A DNA stretch of 64,000 nt from Actinomycetota bacterium (GTDB lineage Bacteria > Actinomycetota > Actinomycetes > Nanopelagicales > Nanopelagicaceae): positions 1-64,000 of the forward strand of contig JAPLBJ010000017.1 in the NCBI GenBank assembly GCA_026392845.1, given 5' to 3'. The notes beneath the pieces were generated by a model, which saw only the letters and a program-made list of their open reading frames with translations, made no database searches and had not been told where the DNA came from. The position numbers were made by a program, and so were the translations under genes. Positions 19,504-29,406 of the stretch are shown here, piece by piece. Each line of letters opens with the position of its first letter. Position 1 is the stretch's first letter.

Positions 19504-19592
19504 CGGAGACGAGGAGATTTGAACTCCTGAAGGCTTTTAGACCTTACCTCGTTAGCAGTGAGGCGCACTCGACCGGGCTATGCGACGTCTCC
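19504..19592 (-). tRNA. tRNA-Ser(GCT)
   Basis: Acceptor GGAGACG/CGTCTCC, anticodon loop CTGCTAA, long variable arm, T-loop TTCAAAT. Confidence 0.95.
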
Positions 19593-19642
19593 AAGTGGTG
19601 GCTGTAGTTTACATCTAATTTCTACTCGCAGTATCCTGCCGT

Positions 19643-19957
19643 ATGACTTATGAACTGCGAATTTACACAGCGAATCCAGGAAAAATCGACGCACTCTGTG
19701 CCCGCTTTAGAAACCACACCGTTGCCCTTTTTGCCAAACACAATATGGAAAGCATCGGTTATTGGCTTGAAGATGCACACACAGATGTATTGACCTACGT
19801 CATTAAACATTCTGGAGATCCGGCTAAGAATTGGGAAGCATTTATTGCTGATCCTGTGTGGATTGCTGCAAAGGATGCATCAGAAGTTGATGGACCACTT
19901 GTTGAATCAATTGATTCGCGTTACATGACATCAACTGATTTCTCTGCATTGAAATAG
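19643..19957 (+). CDS. NIPSNAP family protein
   Basis: MTYELRIYTANPGKIDALCARFRNHTVALFAKHNMESIGYW, typical NIPSNAP. Confidence 0.85.
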   Translation: MTYELRIYTANPGKIDALCARFRNHTVALFAKHNMESIGYWLEDAHTDVLTYVIKHSGDPAKNWEAFIADPVWIAAKDASEVDGPLVESIDSRYMTSTDFSALK

Positions 19958-19976
19958 TTATTGTTAGGCTAATCCG

Positions 19977-21410
19977 ATGAGCGCTGAAGAGAAGAAGTCT
20001 GGCCGAGTTTATGATGTAGAGCCATCACAGCTCTATGCAGAATTTATGAAAACTGGTTGGGCTCCATCTCCACTTCATGGAATAACTCCAGATGATGTTG
20101 CAACATATGCCTTCTCGCGACGTCAAGCACTCTCAGCAGCATTTCCAGGAATGCGTTTAATATTGCCTTCCGGAAATTACAAAGTGCGCAGCAATGACAC
20201 TGATTATCTCTATCGTCCACATTCAGCTTTTGCTTATTACACAGGTGTGCAGGGCGTCGAGGCAACGGCGGACGCTGTCTTGGTAATGGAACCAAGTGGT
20301 GATTCACATGAACCGATTCTTTTTATAAATCCTCGCTCAACTCGCGATACCGATGCATTTTATAAAGATGCGCGCTACGGAGAATTATGGGTTGGCCGCC
20401 GCTTTACTCTTGAAGAGGCACAGGCTCGATATCAAATCGCAACTCGCAAAATTAGTGAATTAGAAGCCTTCTTAGCTAAAGATAAAGGCGCTCTTGTTAT
20501 TCGCAATCAAGATACATTGATTGATTCAATTATAAGTAAGAATGTTCGCGATGACGAGTTAGCTAATTTCACATCGGTGCATCGTATGATCAAAGATGAT
20601 TATGAAATTAAAGAGATGCAACGAGCGATCGATGCAACACATTCAGGTTTTAACGACATTATTCGTGCACTTCCAGCAGCTGTTGAAACACCTCGCGGAG
20701 AAAGAGTTGTTGAGGCTGCTTTTTATGGTCGTGCGCGTATTGAAGGTAATGATCTCGGCTATAACACCATCGCGGCCTCTGGTGCGCATGCCTGCGTACT
20801 GCACTGGACTCGAAACGATGGCGCAGTTCGAAATGGCGAACTCATTCTCATTGATGCTGGAATAGAGATGGATTCTTATTACACAGCAGATATAACAAGA
20901 ACTTTGCCAGTGAGTGGAAGGTTTTCTCCGGAGCAGCGCGCGCTATATATGTTGGTATATCGAGCTCAGCAAGCAGGCTTTGATGCAGTAAAAGCTGGTG
21001 CAGATTTTCTTGATATAAATCGTGCTTGCCATCGTGTTATTGCACAAGGGCTACATGATTTAGGAGTTCTAACAGTTAGCGTCGATGAATCCATGCAACC
21101 AGAAATTGGTTTACACCGTCGTTGGACACTTCACGGTGTAAGCCACATGTTAGGCATGGATGTTCATGACTGTGCGCAAGCGCGTAAAGATCAATATACC
21201 GAAGCAAAACTTCGCGCAGGAATGATTTTGACTGTTGAACCAGGCTTCTACATTCAACCTGATGATGAATTATTCCCACCTGAGTATCGTGGTATCGGAA
21301 TTCGAATTGAAGATGATGTTCTGGTTACCGAGGATGGTTACATAAATCTAAGTACGAATATTCCTAGTCATCCAGATGAGATTGAAGATTGGATGCAATC
21401 TCTACGCTAA
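19977..21410 (+). CDS. pepP: Xaa-Pro aminopeptidase (aminopeptidase P)
   Basis: M24 metallopeptidase motifs (LIDAGIEMDSYYTADITRTLP, HGVSHMLGMDVHD, TVEPGFYI). Confidence 0.9.
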   Translation: MSAEEKKSGRVYDVEPSQLYAEFMKTGWAPSPLHGITPDDVATYAFSRRQALSAAFPGMRLILPSGNYKVRSNDTDYLYRPHSAFAYYTGVQGVEATADAVLVMEPSGDSHEPILFINPRSTRDTDAFYKDARYGELWVGRRFTLEEAQARYQIATRKISELEAFLAKDKGALVIRNQDTLIDSIISKNVRDDELANFTSVHRMIKDDYEIKEMQRAIDATHSGFNDIIRALPAAVETPRGERVVEAAFYGRARIEGNDLGYNTIAASGAHACVLHWTRNDGAVRNGELILIDAGIEMDSYYTADITRTLPVSGRFSPEQRALYMLVYRAQQAGFDAVKAGADFLDINRACHRVIAQGLHDLGVLTVSVDESMQPEIGLHRRWTLHGVSHMLGMDVHDCAQARKDQYTEAKLRAGMILTVEPGFYIQPDDELFPPEYRGIGIRIEDDVLVTEDGYINLSTNIPSHPDEIEDWMQSLR

Positions 21411-21737
21411 TTGAAGTCCACACCACGCAGCGAGAAGTCCTATCCCGAGTGAGAGCACTAAGTTCATCGCTGCATCTTTGTACCGCCTAAGTTCAAATGC
21501 TAAGTAAATATCGAGCATAAATGTTGACCATGTTGTAAATGCTCCGGCAAAACCAATTGCTAGTAGATCATTAACTTTTTCGCTGCTCTTGAACGTCATT
21601 CCTAGTAGGAAAGATCCCAGAATATTGACAAGAAAAATTCCATAAGGTTTGTTGGTGAATTTTCGAATGTATTGATCTATTGCAAAGCGGGCTGGCGCAC
21701 CAATGGCAGCCCCAAGAATTACATATAAGGTATTCAT
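21402..21737 (-). CDS. crcB: CrcB/Fluc fluoride channel subunit
   Basis: GAAIGAPARFAIDQYI, GTFxxNxxG-like NILGSFLLG, GFAGAFTTWSTFMLD. Confidence 0.9.
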   Translation of the reverse strand: MNTLYVILGAAIGAPARFAIDQYIRKFTNKPYGIFLVNILGSFLLGMTFKSSEKVNDLLAIGFAGAFTTWSTFMLDIYLAFELRRYKDAAMNLVLSLGIGLLAAWCGLQLA

Positions 21738-22087
21738 GAGCGCACTGGAATAACTCTGCGGGCGAGGGGCAAAATAATAATGATAATGATTATTGATGTA
21801 ACAAGGTTCTCTGCCAGAAATAGCAGCCCACCTTCACGTGGTTCTAACGATTGAGCCGTCACAGCTGAAAATGTTGTTAGTCCCGCACAAAAACCAGGGA
21901 GCAAAAGATGGCGCAGCTCTGTAATTCCTCGTCGCTCCATTAGTACAAGGAGCGCGGATGCCAGTGCTACTCCCACCATATTTGCAACAAGAGTTCCCGT
22001 GCGATCATCAGGAATTATTACGCTGAGAAAATAGCGAAGAAGAGTTCCGAATACTCCGCCGATCGATACAAGTACTAATGACTTCAA
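21734..22087 (-). CDS. crcB: CrcB/Fluc fluoride channel subunit (second copy)
   Basis: GGVFGTLLRYFLS, GTLVANMVGVAL, GFCAGLTTFSAV. Confidence 0.9.
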   Translation of the reverse strand: MKSLVLVSIGGVFGTLLRYFLSVIIPDDRTGTLVANMVGVALASALLVLMERRGITELRHLLLPGFCAGLTTFSAVTAQSLEPREGGLLFLAENLVTSIIIIIIILPLARRVIPVRS

Positions 22088-22090
22088 GTA

Positions 22091-22852
22091 CTAAACAATA
22101 CCCTCGCGTTTGCGAATCTTTGAGCCTAGCCAGCGAATTGGATCATATTTTTCATCAACAACGCGCTCCTTCATAGGAATGATGGCGTTATCTGTGATTC
22201 GAATATGTTCTGGGCACACTTCTGTGCAGCACTTGGTGATGTTACACATTCCAAGTCCATGCTCTTCTTGCGCTGTTTTCTTTCGATTCTTCAAAGTATC
22301 TAGTGGGTGCATATCTAATTCAGCGATGCGAATAAAGAATCGTGGACCAGCAAAAGATTTCTTATTCACTTCGTGATCGCGGATTACGTGACATGTGTCT
22401 TGGCACAAGAAACATTCAATACATTTACGGAACTCTTGGCTGCGCTCGACATCTACTTGTTCCATACGCGCTTCACCCGGTTTCAAATTCTCAGGGTGTG
22501 AATATGCAGGAATCTCCATGGCTTTTCTATAGTTGAAAGAAACATCCGTTACTAAATCTTTGATAACTGGGAATGCACGAAGCGGTGTAACAGTAATTGT
22601 CTCGTCATCGCCATATGCAGAAACTTGAGTCATACAAGCAAGACGTGGCTTTCCGTTGATTTCCATTGAACAAGATCCACATTTTCCTGCTTTACAGTTC
22701 CAGCGAACTGCAAGGTCGCCCATTTGTGTTGCTTGAACACGGTGAATTACATCGAGAACAACTTCACCATCATTAGCCTCTACAACAACATCTTGTAGAC
22801 CGCCATTGGTCGAGTCGCCTCTCCAGATACGAAGATTTAGTTTGCGTGCCAT
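22091..22852 (-). CDS. sdhB: succinate dehydrogenase/fumarate reductase iron-sulfur subunit
   Basis: CKAGKCGSCSMEING (2Fe-2S) and CIECFLCQDTC / CCTEVCPE clusters. Confidence 0.95.
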   Translation of the reverse strand: MARKLNLRIWRGDSTNGGLQDVVVEANDGEVVLDVIHRVQATQMGDLAVRWNCKAGKCGSCSMEINGKPRLACMTQVSAYGDDETITVTPLRAFPVIKDLVTDVSFNYRKAMEIPAYSHPENLKPGEARMEQVDVERSQEFRKCIECFLCQDTCHVIRDHEVNKKSFAGPRFFIRIAELDMHPLDTLKNRKKTAQEEHGLGMCNITKCCTEVCPEHIRITDNAIIPMKERVVDEKYDPIRWLGSKIRKREGIV

Positions 22853-24735
22853 TAGTTGGATCCGCCTTTCGTAATTTCTTCTGGTGTCATGTACTTCTCT
22901 AATTCATGAATATCAAAGAGATCAAAGAGTTCTTTGGGGATTGGCAGGAGGGCTTGTGCTCTCACGCTAACTTTATCTCCATCAAAACTCGAGATGTGGT
23001 TTACCTGGCGCCATTTGTTATTCATGCCGGGGAAATCGTCGCGGGTATGTCCGCCGCGAGATTCTTCACGCAAGATTGCAGACTTTGCAGTGCTTTCGGC
23101 AACGAGCAACATATTGTCTAGGTCAAAGGCTAAATGGAAACCAGGATTGAATTTTCTGTCTCCGGCTACTGCAATATTTGCACTTCGCGCACGAATTGCT
23201 GCAATCTTTTCGATTGCTTCTTGTAATTCAGATCCGGTGCGAATAATTCCAACTAAGTTATGAGTGATTTCTTGAAGTTCGGCGTGAAGTGAATAGGCAT
23301 TCTCTCCGCCAGTGCGACTAAATGGTGCTTCGATACGCGCAGCTGCAGCCTTGATTGCCGCATCACTGACTGGATTTTCACCATTCTTCTTTGCATATTC
23401 AGATGCGCCCATTCCTGCGCGGCGTCCAAATACTAAAAGATCTGAGAGCGAGTTTCCGCCGAGTCGATTAGAGCCATGCATTCCACCTGCAACTTCACCT
23501 GCTGCAAATAATCCTGGAACTCCAATTGCTGCTGCAGTATCTGGCTCTACTTCAACGCCGCCCATTACATAGTGACATGTTGGGCCAACTTCCATTGCCT
23601 CTTTTGTAATGTCAACGCCAGCAAGTTCATAGAACTGGTGCCACATTGATGGGAGGCGCTTCTTAATTACTTCTGCCGATAAACGCTTTGAAACATCGAG
23701 GAAAACTCCACCGTGCTCTGTTCCGCGGCCAGCTTTTACTTCAGAGTTAATTGCGCGAGCAACTTCGTCACGAGGCAATAGTTCTGGTGGGCGGCGGTTA
23801 TTATCTTGATCGAGATACCAACGATCTGCTTCTGCTTCATTATCGGCATAAATATTCTTGAAAACTTCTGGAATGTATTTGAACATAAATCGCTCGCCCA
23901 CATTGTTTGTAAGGATTCCACCTTCACCGCGAACTGATTCAGTTACAAGAATTCCACGCACTGATGGTGGCCAGACCATTCCTGTTGGGTGGAATTGCAA
24001 AAATTCCATATCAACTAAATTTGCTCCGGCTCTAAGGGCGAGTGCATGGCCATCGCCAGTACCTTCCCAAGAGTTAGATGTAATTTTGAAAGTTTTGCCT
24101 ACGCCACCAGTTGCAATAATTACAGATTTTGCATCAAAGAGAACTTCGCTTCCACTTTCGCGCCAATATCCATAAACACCAGCGACTTTGCCATTTTCCT
24201 TAATAATTTCTGTAACTGTAAGTTCAGAAAATACCTTCATGTGGCTTTCGGCATTACCGTGATCGCGAGCATCTTGTTGTTGCAGTGCAACAATGCGCTG
24301 TTGCATTGTGCGAATAAGTTCTAGACCAGTGCGATCGCCAACGTGTGCAAGGCGTGGGTATTCATGTCCGCCGAAGTTACGTTGTGAAATCTTTCCCTCT
24401 TTAGTGCGATCAAATAGAGCGCCCCATACTTCAAGTTCCCAAATGCGATCTGGAGATTCCTTAGCGTGTAATTCAGCCATTCTGTAATGGTTGAGGAATT
24501 TTCCACCGCGCATTGTGTCGCGAAAGTGCACCATCCAGTTATCGCCAGAGTTGACGTTACCCATTGAAGCAGCTGCGCCGCCTTCAGCCATAACTGTGTG
24601 TGCTTTGCCAAAGAGTGATTTACAGATAATTGCAACGCTAAGGCCAGATTCGCGCGCTTCTACTGCTGCGCGAAGACCTGCGCCACCTGCACCGATGACG
24701 ACTACGTCGTACTTATATTTTTCTAAGTTAGTCAT
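22852..24735 (-). CDS. sdhA: succinate dehydrogenase/fumarate reductase flavoprotein subunit
   Basis: VVVIGAGGAGLRAAVEARESG, HTVMAEGG, HGSNRLGGNSLSDLLVFGRRAG. Confidence 0.95.
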   Translation of the reverse strand: MTNLEKYKYDVVVIGAGGAGLRAAVEARESGLSVAIICKSLFGKAHTVMAEGGAAASMGNVNSGDNWMVHFRDTMRGGKFLNHYRMAELHAKESPDRIWELEVWGALFDRTKEGKISQRNFGGHEYPRLAHVGDRTGLELIRTMQQRIVALQQQDARDHGNAESHMKVFSELTVTEIIKENGKVAGVYGYWRESGSEVLFDAKSVIIATGGVGKTFKITSNSWEGTGDGHALALRAGANLVDMEFLQFHPTGMVWPPSVRGILVTESVRGEGGILTNNVGERFMFKYIPEVFKNIYADNEAEADRWYLDQDNNRRPPELLPRDEVARAINSEVKAGRGTEHGGVFLDVSKRLSAEVIKKRLPSMWHQFYELAGVDITKEAMEVGPTCHYVMGGVEVEPDTAAAIGVPGLFAAGEVAGGMHGSNRLGGNSLSDLLVFGRRAGMGASEYAKKNGENPVSDAAIKAAAARIEAPFSRTGGENAYSLHAELQEITHNLVGIIRTGSELQEAIEKIAAIRARSANIAVAGDRKFNPGFHLAFDLDNMLLVAESTAKSAILREESRGGHTRDDFPGMNNKWRQVNHISSFDGDKVSVRAQALLPIPKELFDLFDIHELEKYMTPEEITKGGSN

Positions 24736-24746
24736 GATCGCTCTCT

Positions 24747-25547
24747 TTAGAAGAAGTAGAAATTAGTCCAGGCGCCAGATGCAACTTGGCGAACATAAAT
24801 ATCGGCAAATGCAACTGCAGCTAATGAGTACCAAGCAAATCGTGGGTGTGAGTGATTGAGTACAGAGACCCAACTCCACAATTTATATCGCACTGGGTGT
24901 TTTGAGAAATGCTTGAGTCGACCACCAAGTGTGTGGCGACATGTGTGGCATGACAATGAATATAGCCACAGCATTGTTGTGCTGAGAACAAGAACAAGTG
25001 AGCCAACGCTCATATGGCCCCATTCACCTTCAACGCTTTTAAATGAAATTATTGCATCGTAGGTAAGGATCACATTAAAAATTAGTCCCGCATAGAAAAA
25101 CCAACGGTGCCCATTTTGTAAAATAAGTGGTGCGCGTGTTTCACCAGTGTATTTAGAGTGTGGCTCTGCAACTGCGCATGCAGGTGGCGACATCCAAAAT
25201 GCACGGTAATACGCCTTGCGGTAGTAATAGCAGGTCATGCGGAATCCAAGTGGGAAAATCAAAATAATCAGCGCTGGTGAAAGTGCAAAGTTGAATATTT
25301 CTGCACTCACTGGAGTCCAACCAAAAATTGTTGCTTCAGGAACACATGCTTTAGAAAGACATGGCGAATAGAAAGGAGAGATTAGGTGGTCCTTGTAATA
25401 ATTCGCACCTTCAAATGCTCTAAAGGTTGCATAGATAACAAAACTAAAAAGAACACCGAAGGTAATTGCGGGCTGTAGCCAGTATTTATCAGTGCGCAGG
25501 GTGCGCTCTTTTATCTTTGCTCTCGCTGGTGAAAATACACCTGACAT
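24747..25547 (-). CDS. sdhC: succinate dehydrogenase cytochrome b membrane anchor, Sdh1-type
   Basis: Five-TM-like hydrophobic 266 aa protein with conserved histidines, upstream of sdhA/sdhB. Confidence 0.85.
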   Translation of the reverse strand: MSGVFSPARAKIKERTLRTDKYWLQPAITFGVLFSFVIYATFRAFEGANYYKDHLISPFYSPCLSKACVPEATIFGWTPVSAEIFNFALSPALIILIFPLGFRMTCYYYRKAYYRAFWMSPPACAVAEPHSKYTGETRAPLILQNGHRWFFYAGLIFNVILTYDAIISFKSVEGEWGHMSVGSLVLVLSTTMLWLYSLSCHTCRHTLGGRLKHFSKHPVRYKLWSWVSVLNHSHPRFAWYSLAAVAFADIYVRQVASGAWTNFYFF

Positions 25548-25661
25548 ATTTCTAGCCCCTTTAGTAATTCCTACGGAGCAAGTCTCCTCCCGGTGTGAAG
25601 AGAGTGCTAGGTGTAGCTCTGCTTATGGGCTATGAAGTCAGCCACAAAAAAAGAAAAATGG

Positions 25662-25744
25662 CGGAGGGCGTGGGATTTGAACCCACGAAACTTTCGTTTG
25701 CCGGTTTTCAAGACCGGTGCACTCGGCCGCTATGCGAGCCCTCC
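25662..25744 (-). tRNA. tRNA-Ser(TGA)
   Basis: Acceptor GGAGGGC/GCCCTCC, anticodon loop CTTGAAA, long variable arm. Confidence 0.95.
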
Positions 25745-25794
25745 GTGGGAGAGATTACCCGAGAATCACAAGAGTTGAAAATTAAGGATTGAAA

Positions 25795-26607
25795 TTAGGC
25801 AGGAAGATCGAGTAATTCCTCGATGATTATCGCAACACCATCTTCTGTGTGGGGGCGAGCAATTCCTTTTGCATGTTTTGCTCCATCTGGATGACCATCG
25901 GCCATTGCATAAGAGCGACCACACCATTGCAACATTGAAAAATCATTTGGGTTATCGCCAAATGAAACACAATCTTGTGCATCAATTCCGAGTCGGGCTG
26001 CCATCTTCGCAAGTGTGGTGCCTTTTGAAACATCGAGTGCAGAAATTTCCAATAGCGAATCGTGCGGATTTGAATGTGTAACAGTTACTAAACCTTCAAG
26101 TTCTTTTGTTGCAATTGCTAACATCTCATCTGAAGTATGTTCTTGGTTAGAACAACGTGCCAACATTTTGAGCGCAGGGGAACTTATGATTTCTTCAATT
26201 TTATCTACGCCTATATTGTCGATTCCGACATCCCAGCGAGGTACATAAATCTTTTCACGATGAAAATAATTATGTGATTCAACTGCAAAAGATATTTCTG
26301 GAATTGCTTTACGCAATCTCTTCACAGTCTCTAACTGCGCATCTACCGGCATTAGCCATTCTTCTAATACTTTTTCATTCTTAAGGTCATACAACATCGC
26401 ACCGTTTCCACAAATGGCCTTTCCGATTCTAAATGCTGCTTGAATTTCTGGCATCCAGCGCGGAGGGCGTCCCGTTACATAAAAGATTTCAATCCCCATG
26501 GAATGTGCGCGCCTAAATACATCGATGGTGCGTTGAGATATCTCTCCGTAGTGAGCTACAACAGTTCCATCTAGATCTGTAGCAATAAGTTTGGGGCGCT
26601 TATTCAC
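25795..26607 (-). CDS. HAD-superfamily Cof-type phosphatase
   Basis: ATDLDGTVV and [11 protein letters not shown] motifs. Confidence 0.9.
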   Translation of the reverse strand: MNKRPKLIATDLDGTVVAHYGEISQRTIDVFRRAHSMGIEIFYVTGRPPRWMPEIQAAFRIGKAICGNGAMLYDLKNEKVLEEWLMPVDAQLETVKRLRKAIPEISFAVESHNYFHREKIYVPRWDVGIDNIGVDKIEEIISSPALKMLARCSNQEHTSDEMLAIATKELEGLVTVTHSNPHDSLLEISALDVSKGTTLAKMAARLGIDAQDCVSFGDNPNDFSMLQWCGRSYAMADGHPDGAKHAKGIARPHTEDGVAIIIEELLDLPA

Positions 26608-27866
26608 ACCAACTCAAATCGTTTAGTTCCTAAGAATGGCTGCAGGGCTTGTGGCACATTGACACTTCCATCTGCGTTTTGATGGTTCTCAAGAATCGCA
26701 ACAATCATGCGCGGGATTGCAACAAGTGTTCCATTGAGTGTTGCAACAGCCCTTGTGCCATCGCTATCTTTGAATCGAATGTTTAGCCGACGTGCTTGAA
26801 ACTCTGCGCAGTTAGAAGTGCTTGTTACTTCGCGATATGCCTTCTGCGTAGGAATCCAGGCCTCAATATCAAATTTTCGGTTCGCACTTGAGCCAAGATC
26901 TCCTGATGCAACATCAATGACTCTGTATGGGATTTCCATCGCATTAAGGAAATCTTTTTCCCATTGCAATAAACGCTTATGTTCTTCTAGCGCTTGATCT
27001 GGATGACAGAAAGAAAACATCTCTACTTTGTCGAATTGGTGAACGCGAATAATCCCGCGCGTATCTTTTCCATATGTTCCTGCTTCGCGACGGAAACATG
27101 TTGAATAACCTGCATAACGCAAAGGTAGTTTTTCTACAGGTAGAACTTCGTCCATGTGATACGCGGCGAGTGGAACTTCGCTAGTTCCAACTAAATACAT
27201 TCCATCTTTTTCTAAATGGTAAACATTTTCTGCCGCCTGACCAAGAAAACCCGTACCTTCCATTGCGGGAGGATTTACTAAGACTGGAGGAATTACAGGA
27301 GTAAATCCAGCCTTGACTGCAGATGAAATTGCATAGTTCACTAATGCGAATTCAAGAAGTGCGCCAACACCGGTGAGGTAGTAAGAACGTGAGCCTGAAA
27401 CTTTTGCACCACGCTCTGTATCGATTGCACCCAGTAATTTTCCTAACTCCACATGATCTTTAGGTTCAAAGTCGGTAAATTCGCGAGGTGTGCCAACATG
27501 TTCAAGAATGACAAAATCTTCTTCTTTTCCTATTGGTGCATTCGGATCTAAAAGATTAGAAAGCTGAAGTGCAATTACTTGAGTTTGCGCTTCAAGTTCA
27601 GCTCTTATCGCATCAGCGCTCTTTACTTTATTTGCTAAATCTTTAGCGCTTTCGAGTAATTTTGCTTTTTCATCACCCTTTGCCCCGCCAACCGATTTAG
27701 ATAGCGTGTTTTGCTCTGCTCGCAGTAACTCGAATTCATTGATTGCCGCTCTGCGCTTTTCATCAATTGCGATAACTTGATCGACAAGAGTTACATCTTC
27801 TCCGCGACCTTTTTGTGAAGCGCGAACTACATCAGGATTCTCGCGTAAGAATTTGATGTCGATCAT
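26604..27866 (-). CDS. serS: seryl-tRNA synthetase
   Basis: [17 protein letters not shown]; class II motifs [35 protein letters not shown]. Confidence 0.97.
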   Translation of the reverse strand: MIDIKFLRENPDVVRASQKGRGEDVTLVDQVIAIDEKRRAAINEFELLRAEQNTLSKSVGGAKGDEKAKLLESAKDLANKVKSADAIRAELEAQTQVIALQLSNLLDPNAPIGKEEDFVILEHVGTPREFTDFEPKDHVELGKLLGAIDTERGAKVSGSRSYYLTGVGALLEFALVNYAISSAVKAGFTPVIPPVLVNPPAMEGTGFLGQAAENVYHLEKDGMYLVGTSEVPLAAYHMDEVLPVEKLPLRYAGYSTCFRREAGTYGKDTRGIIRVHQFDKVEMFSFCHPDQALEEHKRLLQWEKDFLNAMEIPYRVIDVASGDLGSSANRKFDIEAWIPTQKAYREVTSTSNCAEFQARRLNIRFKDSDGTRAVATLNGTLVAIPRMIVAILENHQNADGSVNVPQALQPFLGTKRFELV

Positions 27867-28694
27867 TTATTTGACCTTTTCTCGCGGGTACGAACCTAGG
27901 AATCTAATATCTTCACACTTCTGGCGAAGGCTCGCTACGGCTTCTGCAACTGGTGCATCATTGATATGGCCCTCGACATCAATAATGAAATGGTAATGCC
28001 CGAGTTCGCGTCCAGTAGGGCGACTCTGAATAAAAGTTAGGTTGACTTCGCGCTTTGCAAATTCAGTCAATATTTCTAGCAGCGCACCAACGTGATCGAT
28101 TCCAATAAAGATAGCCATGGAGGTGCGATCGAGTCCGGTTCGCGGCGGGATGGTTCCTGGCTTTGATACCAATACAAATCGAGTAATTGCTCCATCGTTA
28201 TCGCCAATATTGTCAGCGATTATTGTTAGGCCGTAGTGAGCTGCTGCGACAGGGGCCGCGATCGCAGCATCAAATTCTCCGCGTGAAATTGATTCAGCCG
28301 CTGCCGCTGTTGAAGCTGTTGGAATAATTTCAGCATTTGGGTAATTCAATGCGACATATGTACGACACTGCGCTTCGGCATGCGGGTGTGTGGCAATTCT
28401 TTTTATATCTGTTGTGCCATGTTTTACCATCAAAGCGAAAGAGACGGGCAAAGTCACTTCAGCAACAATTGTGAGTGCTTCACCGGTTGCAAGTTCATCG
28501 AGTGTGCGGGCTACAACACCCTCTACGGAATTCTCAATTGGGACTAAGGCAAAGTGTGCATTTCCCTCGCGTACTGAATTGAGAGCAGCTGTCACATTTG
28601 CATATGGCTTGAGTGAATCATTTGCAGAAGTGATCTTTTTTAGTGCCGCCTCAGTAAAGGTGCCCTTTGGTCCTAAGTATCCGTATGTTCCCAC
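27867..28694 (-). CDS. pheA: prephenate dehydratase
   Basis: YLGPKGTFTEAAL, PIENSVEG, DGAITRFVLVS, C-terminal ACT region. Confidence 0.95.
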   Translation of the reverse strand: MGTYGYLGPKGTFTEAALKKITSANDSLKPYANVTAALNSVREGNAHFALVPIENSVEGVVARTLDELATGEALTIVAEVTLPVSFALMVKHGTTDIKRIATHPHAEAQCRTYVALNYPNAEIIPTASTAAAAESISRGEFDAAIAAPVAAAHYGLTIIADNIGDNDGAITRFVLVSKPGTIPPRTGLDRTSMAIFIGIDHVGALLEILTEFAKREVNLTFIQSRPTGRELGHYHFIIDVEGHINDAPVAEAVASLRQKCEDIRFLGSYPREKVK

Positions 28695-28697
28695 CGA

Positions 28698-29375
28698 CTA
28701 ATGATACCCGAGTACATCACGTGCACGTGACGGGGTATTTGTAATTAGAACTTTGACCTTATTGCGCTCACAAAATTGCATATCTTCATCTTTATCGACA
28801 GTCCAGACAAATAAATCACGAGTTTCGCTCAAATATGTTGAATCTTCTCTCAACATTTGAATACTTGGTCCTAAATTCTTTGCTGATGAAAAGCGACGCA
28901 TTAATCGTGAATGGCTTGGGTGCAGAAGAGCCACAGTTTTCTGTTCTGGTGCTAATTTCTTAATCCGTTCGATTGCTAACCAAGAAAATGACATTATCGA
29001 TATTTCTTCGTTATGAATTTCTTGATTCAATAAAGTGAGCACACTCTCTTCGATCTTGTTTGCCGTTGGCACCGGATGTTTTGTCTCTATCGCTACTTCT
29101 TTTTTATTATCTCTAGCGAGGACAAGTAGTTCTTCGAGTGTGAGTATCTCTGGGTATTCCCTGCGAATCTGTGCGTACTTCATCTCTGCGATTCGCCCTG
29201 AAACACCAGCACATCGCTGGAGGTCGGCATCGTGCCAGAGCAGAGCCACATTATCTTTTGATAAACGGACATCGCATTCGAATCCATCCACGCCTTGAGC
29301 GATAGCGCCGTTATAAGCGCGCAATGTGTGCTCAGGAAAATCCTTCGAGGCTCCGCGGTGGGCGTAGATTTTCAT
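28698..29375 (-). CDS. glycerophosphodiester phosphodiesterase
   Basis: MKIYAHRGASKDFPEHTLRAY...GFECDVRLSKD; internal Met of the longer ORF 28698..29531 taken as start. Confidence 0.85.
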   Translation of the reverse strand: MKIYAHRGASKDFPEHTLRAYNGAIAQGVDGFECDVRLSKDNVALLWHDADLQRCAGVSGRIAEMKYAQIRREYPEILTLEELLVLARDNKKEVAIETKHPVPTANKIEESVLTLLNQEIHNEEISIMSFSWLAIERIKKLAPEQKTVALLHPSHSRLMRRFSSAKNLGPSIQMLREDSTYLSETRDLFVWTVDKDEDMQFCERNKVKVLITNTPSRARDVLGYH

Positions 29376-29406
29376 ATGCAAGATTAGCACCGTTAGGCTT
29401 ACGTCT

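Noticed and set aside
25595-25792. ORF 65 aa with AEGVGFEPTKLSFAGFQDRCTRPLCEP
   Set aside because: Antisense translation of tRNA-Ser(TGA); spurious.
28715-28735. CACGTGCACGTGAC near the GDPD gene 3' end as another parS
   Set aside because: Lacks the GTTTC/GAAAC flanks; only the CACGTG hexamer matches.
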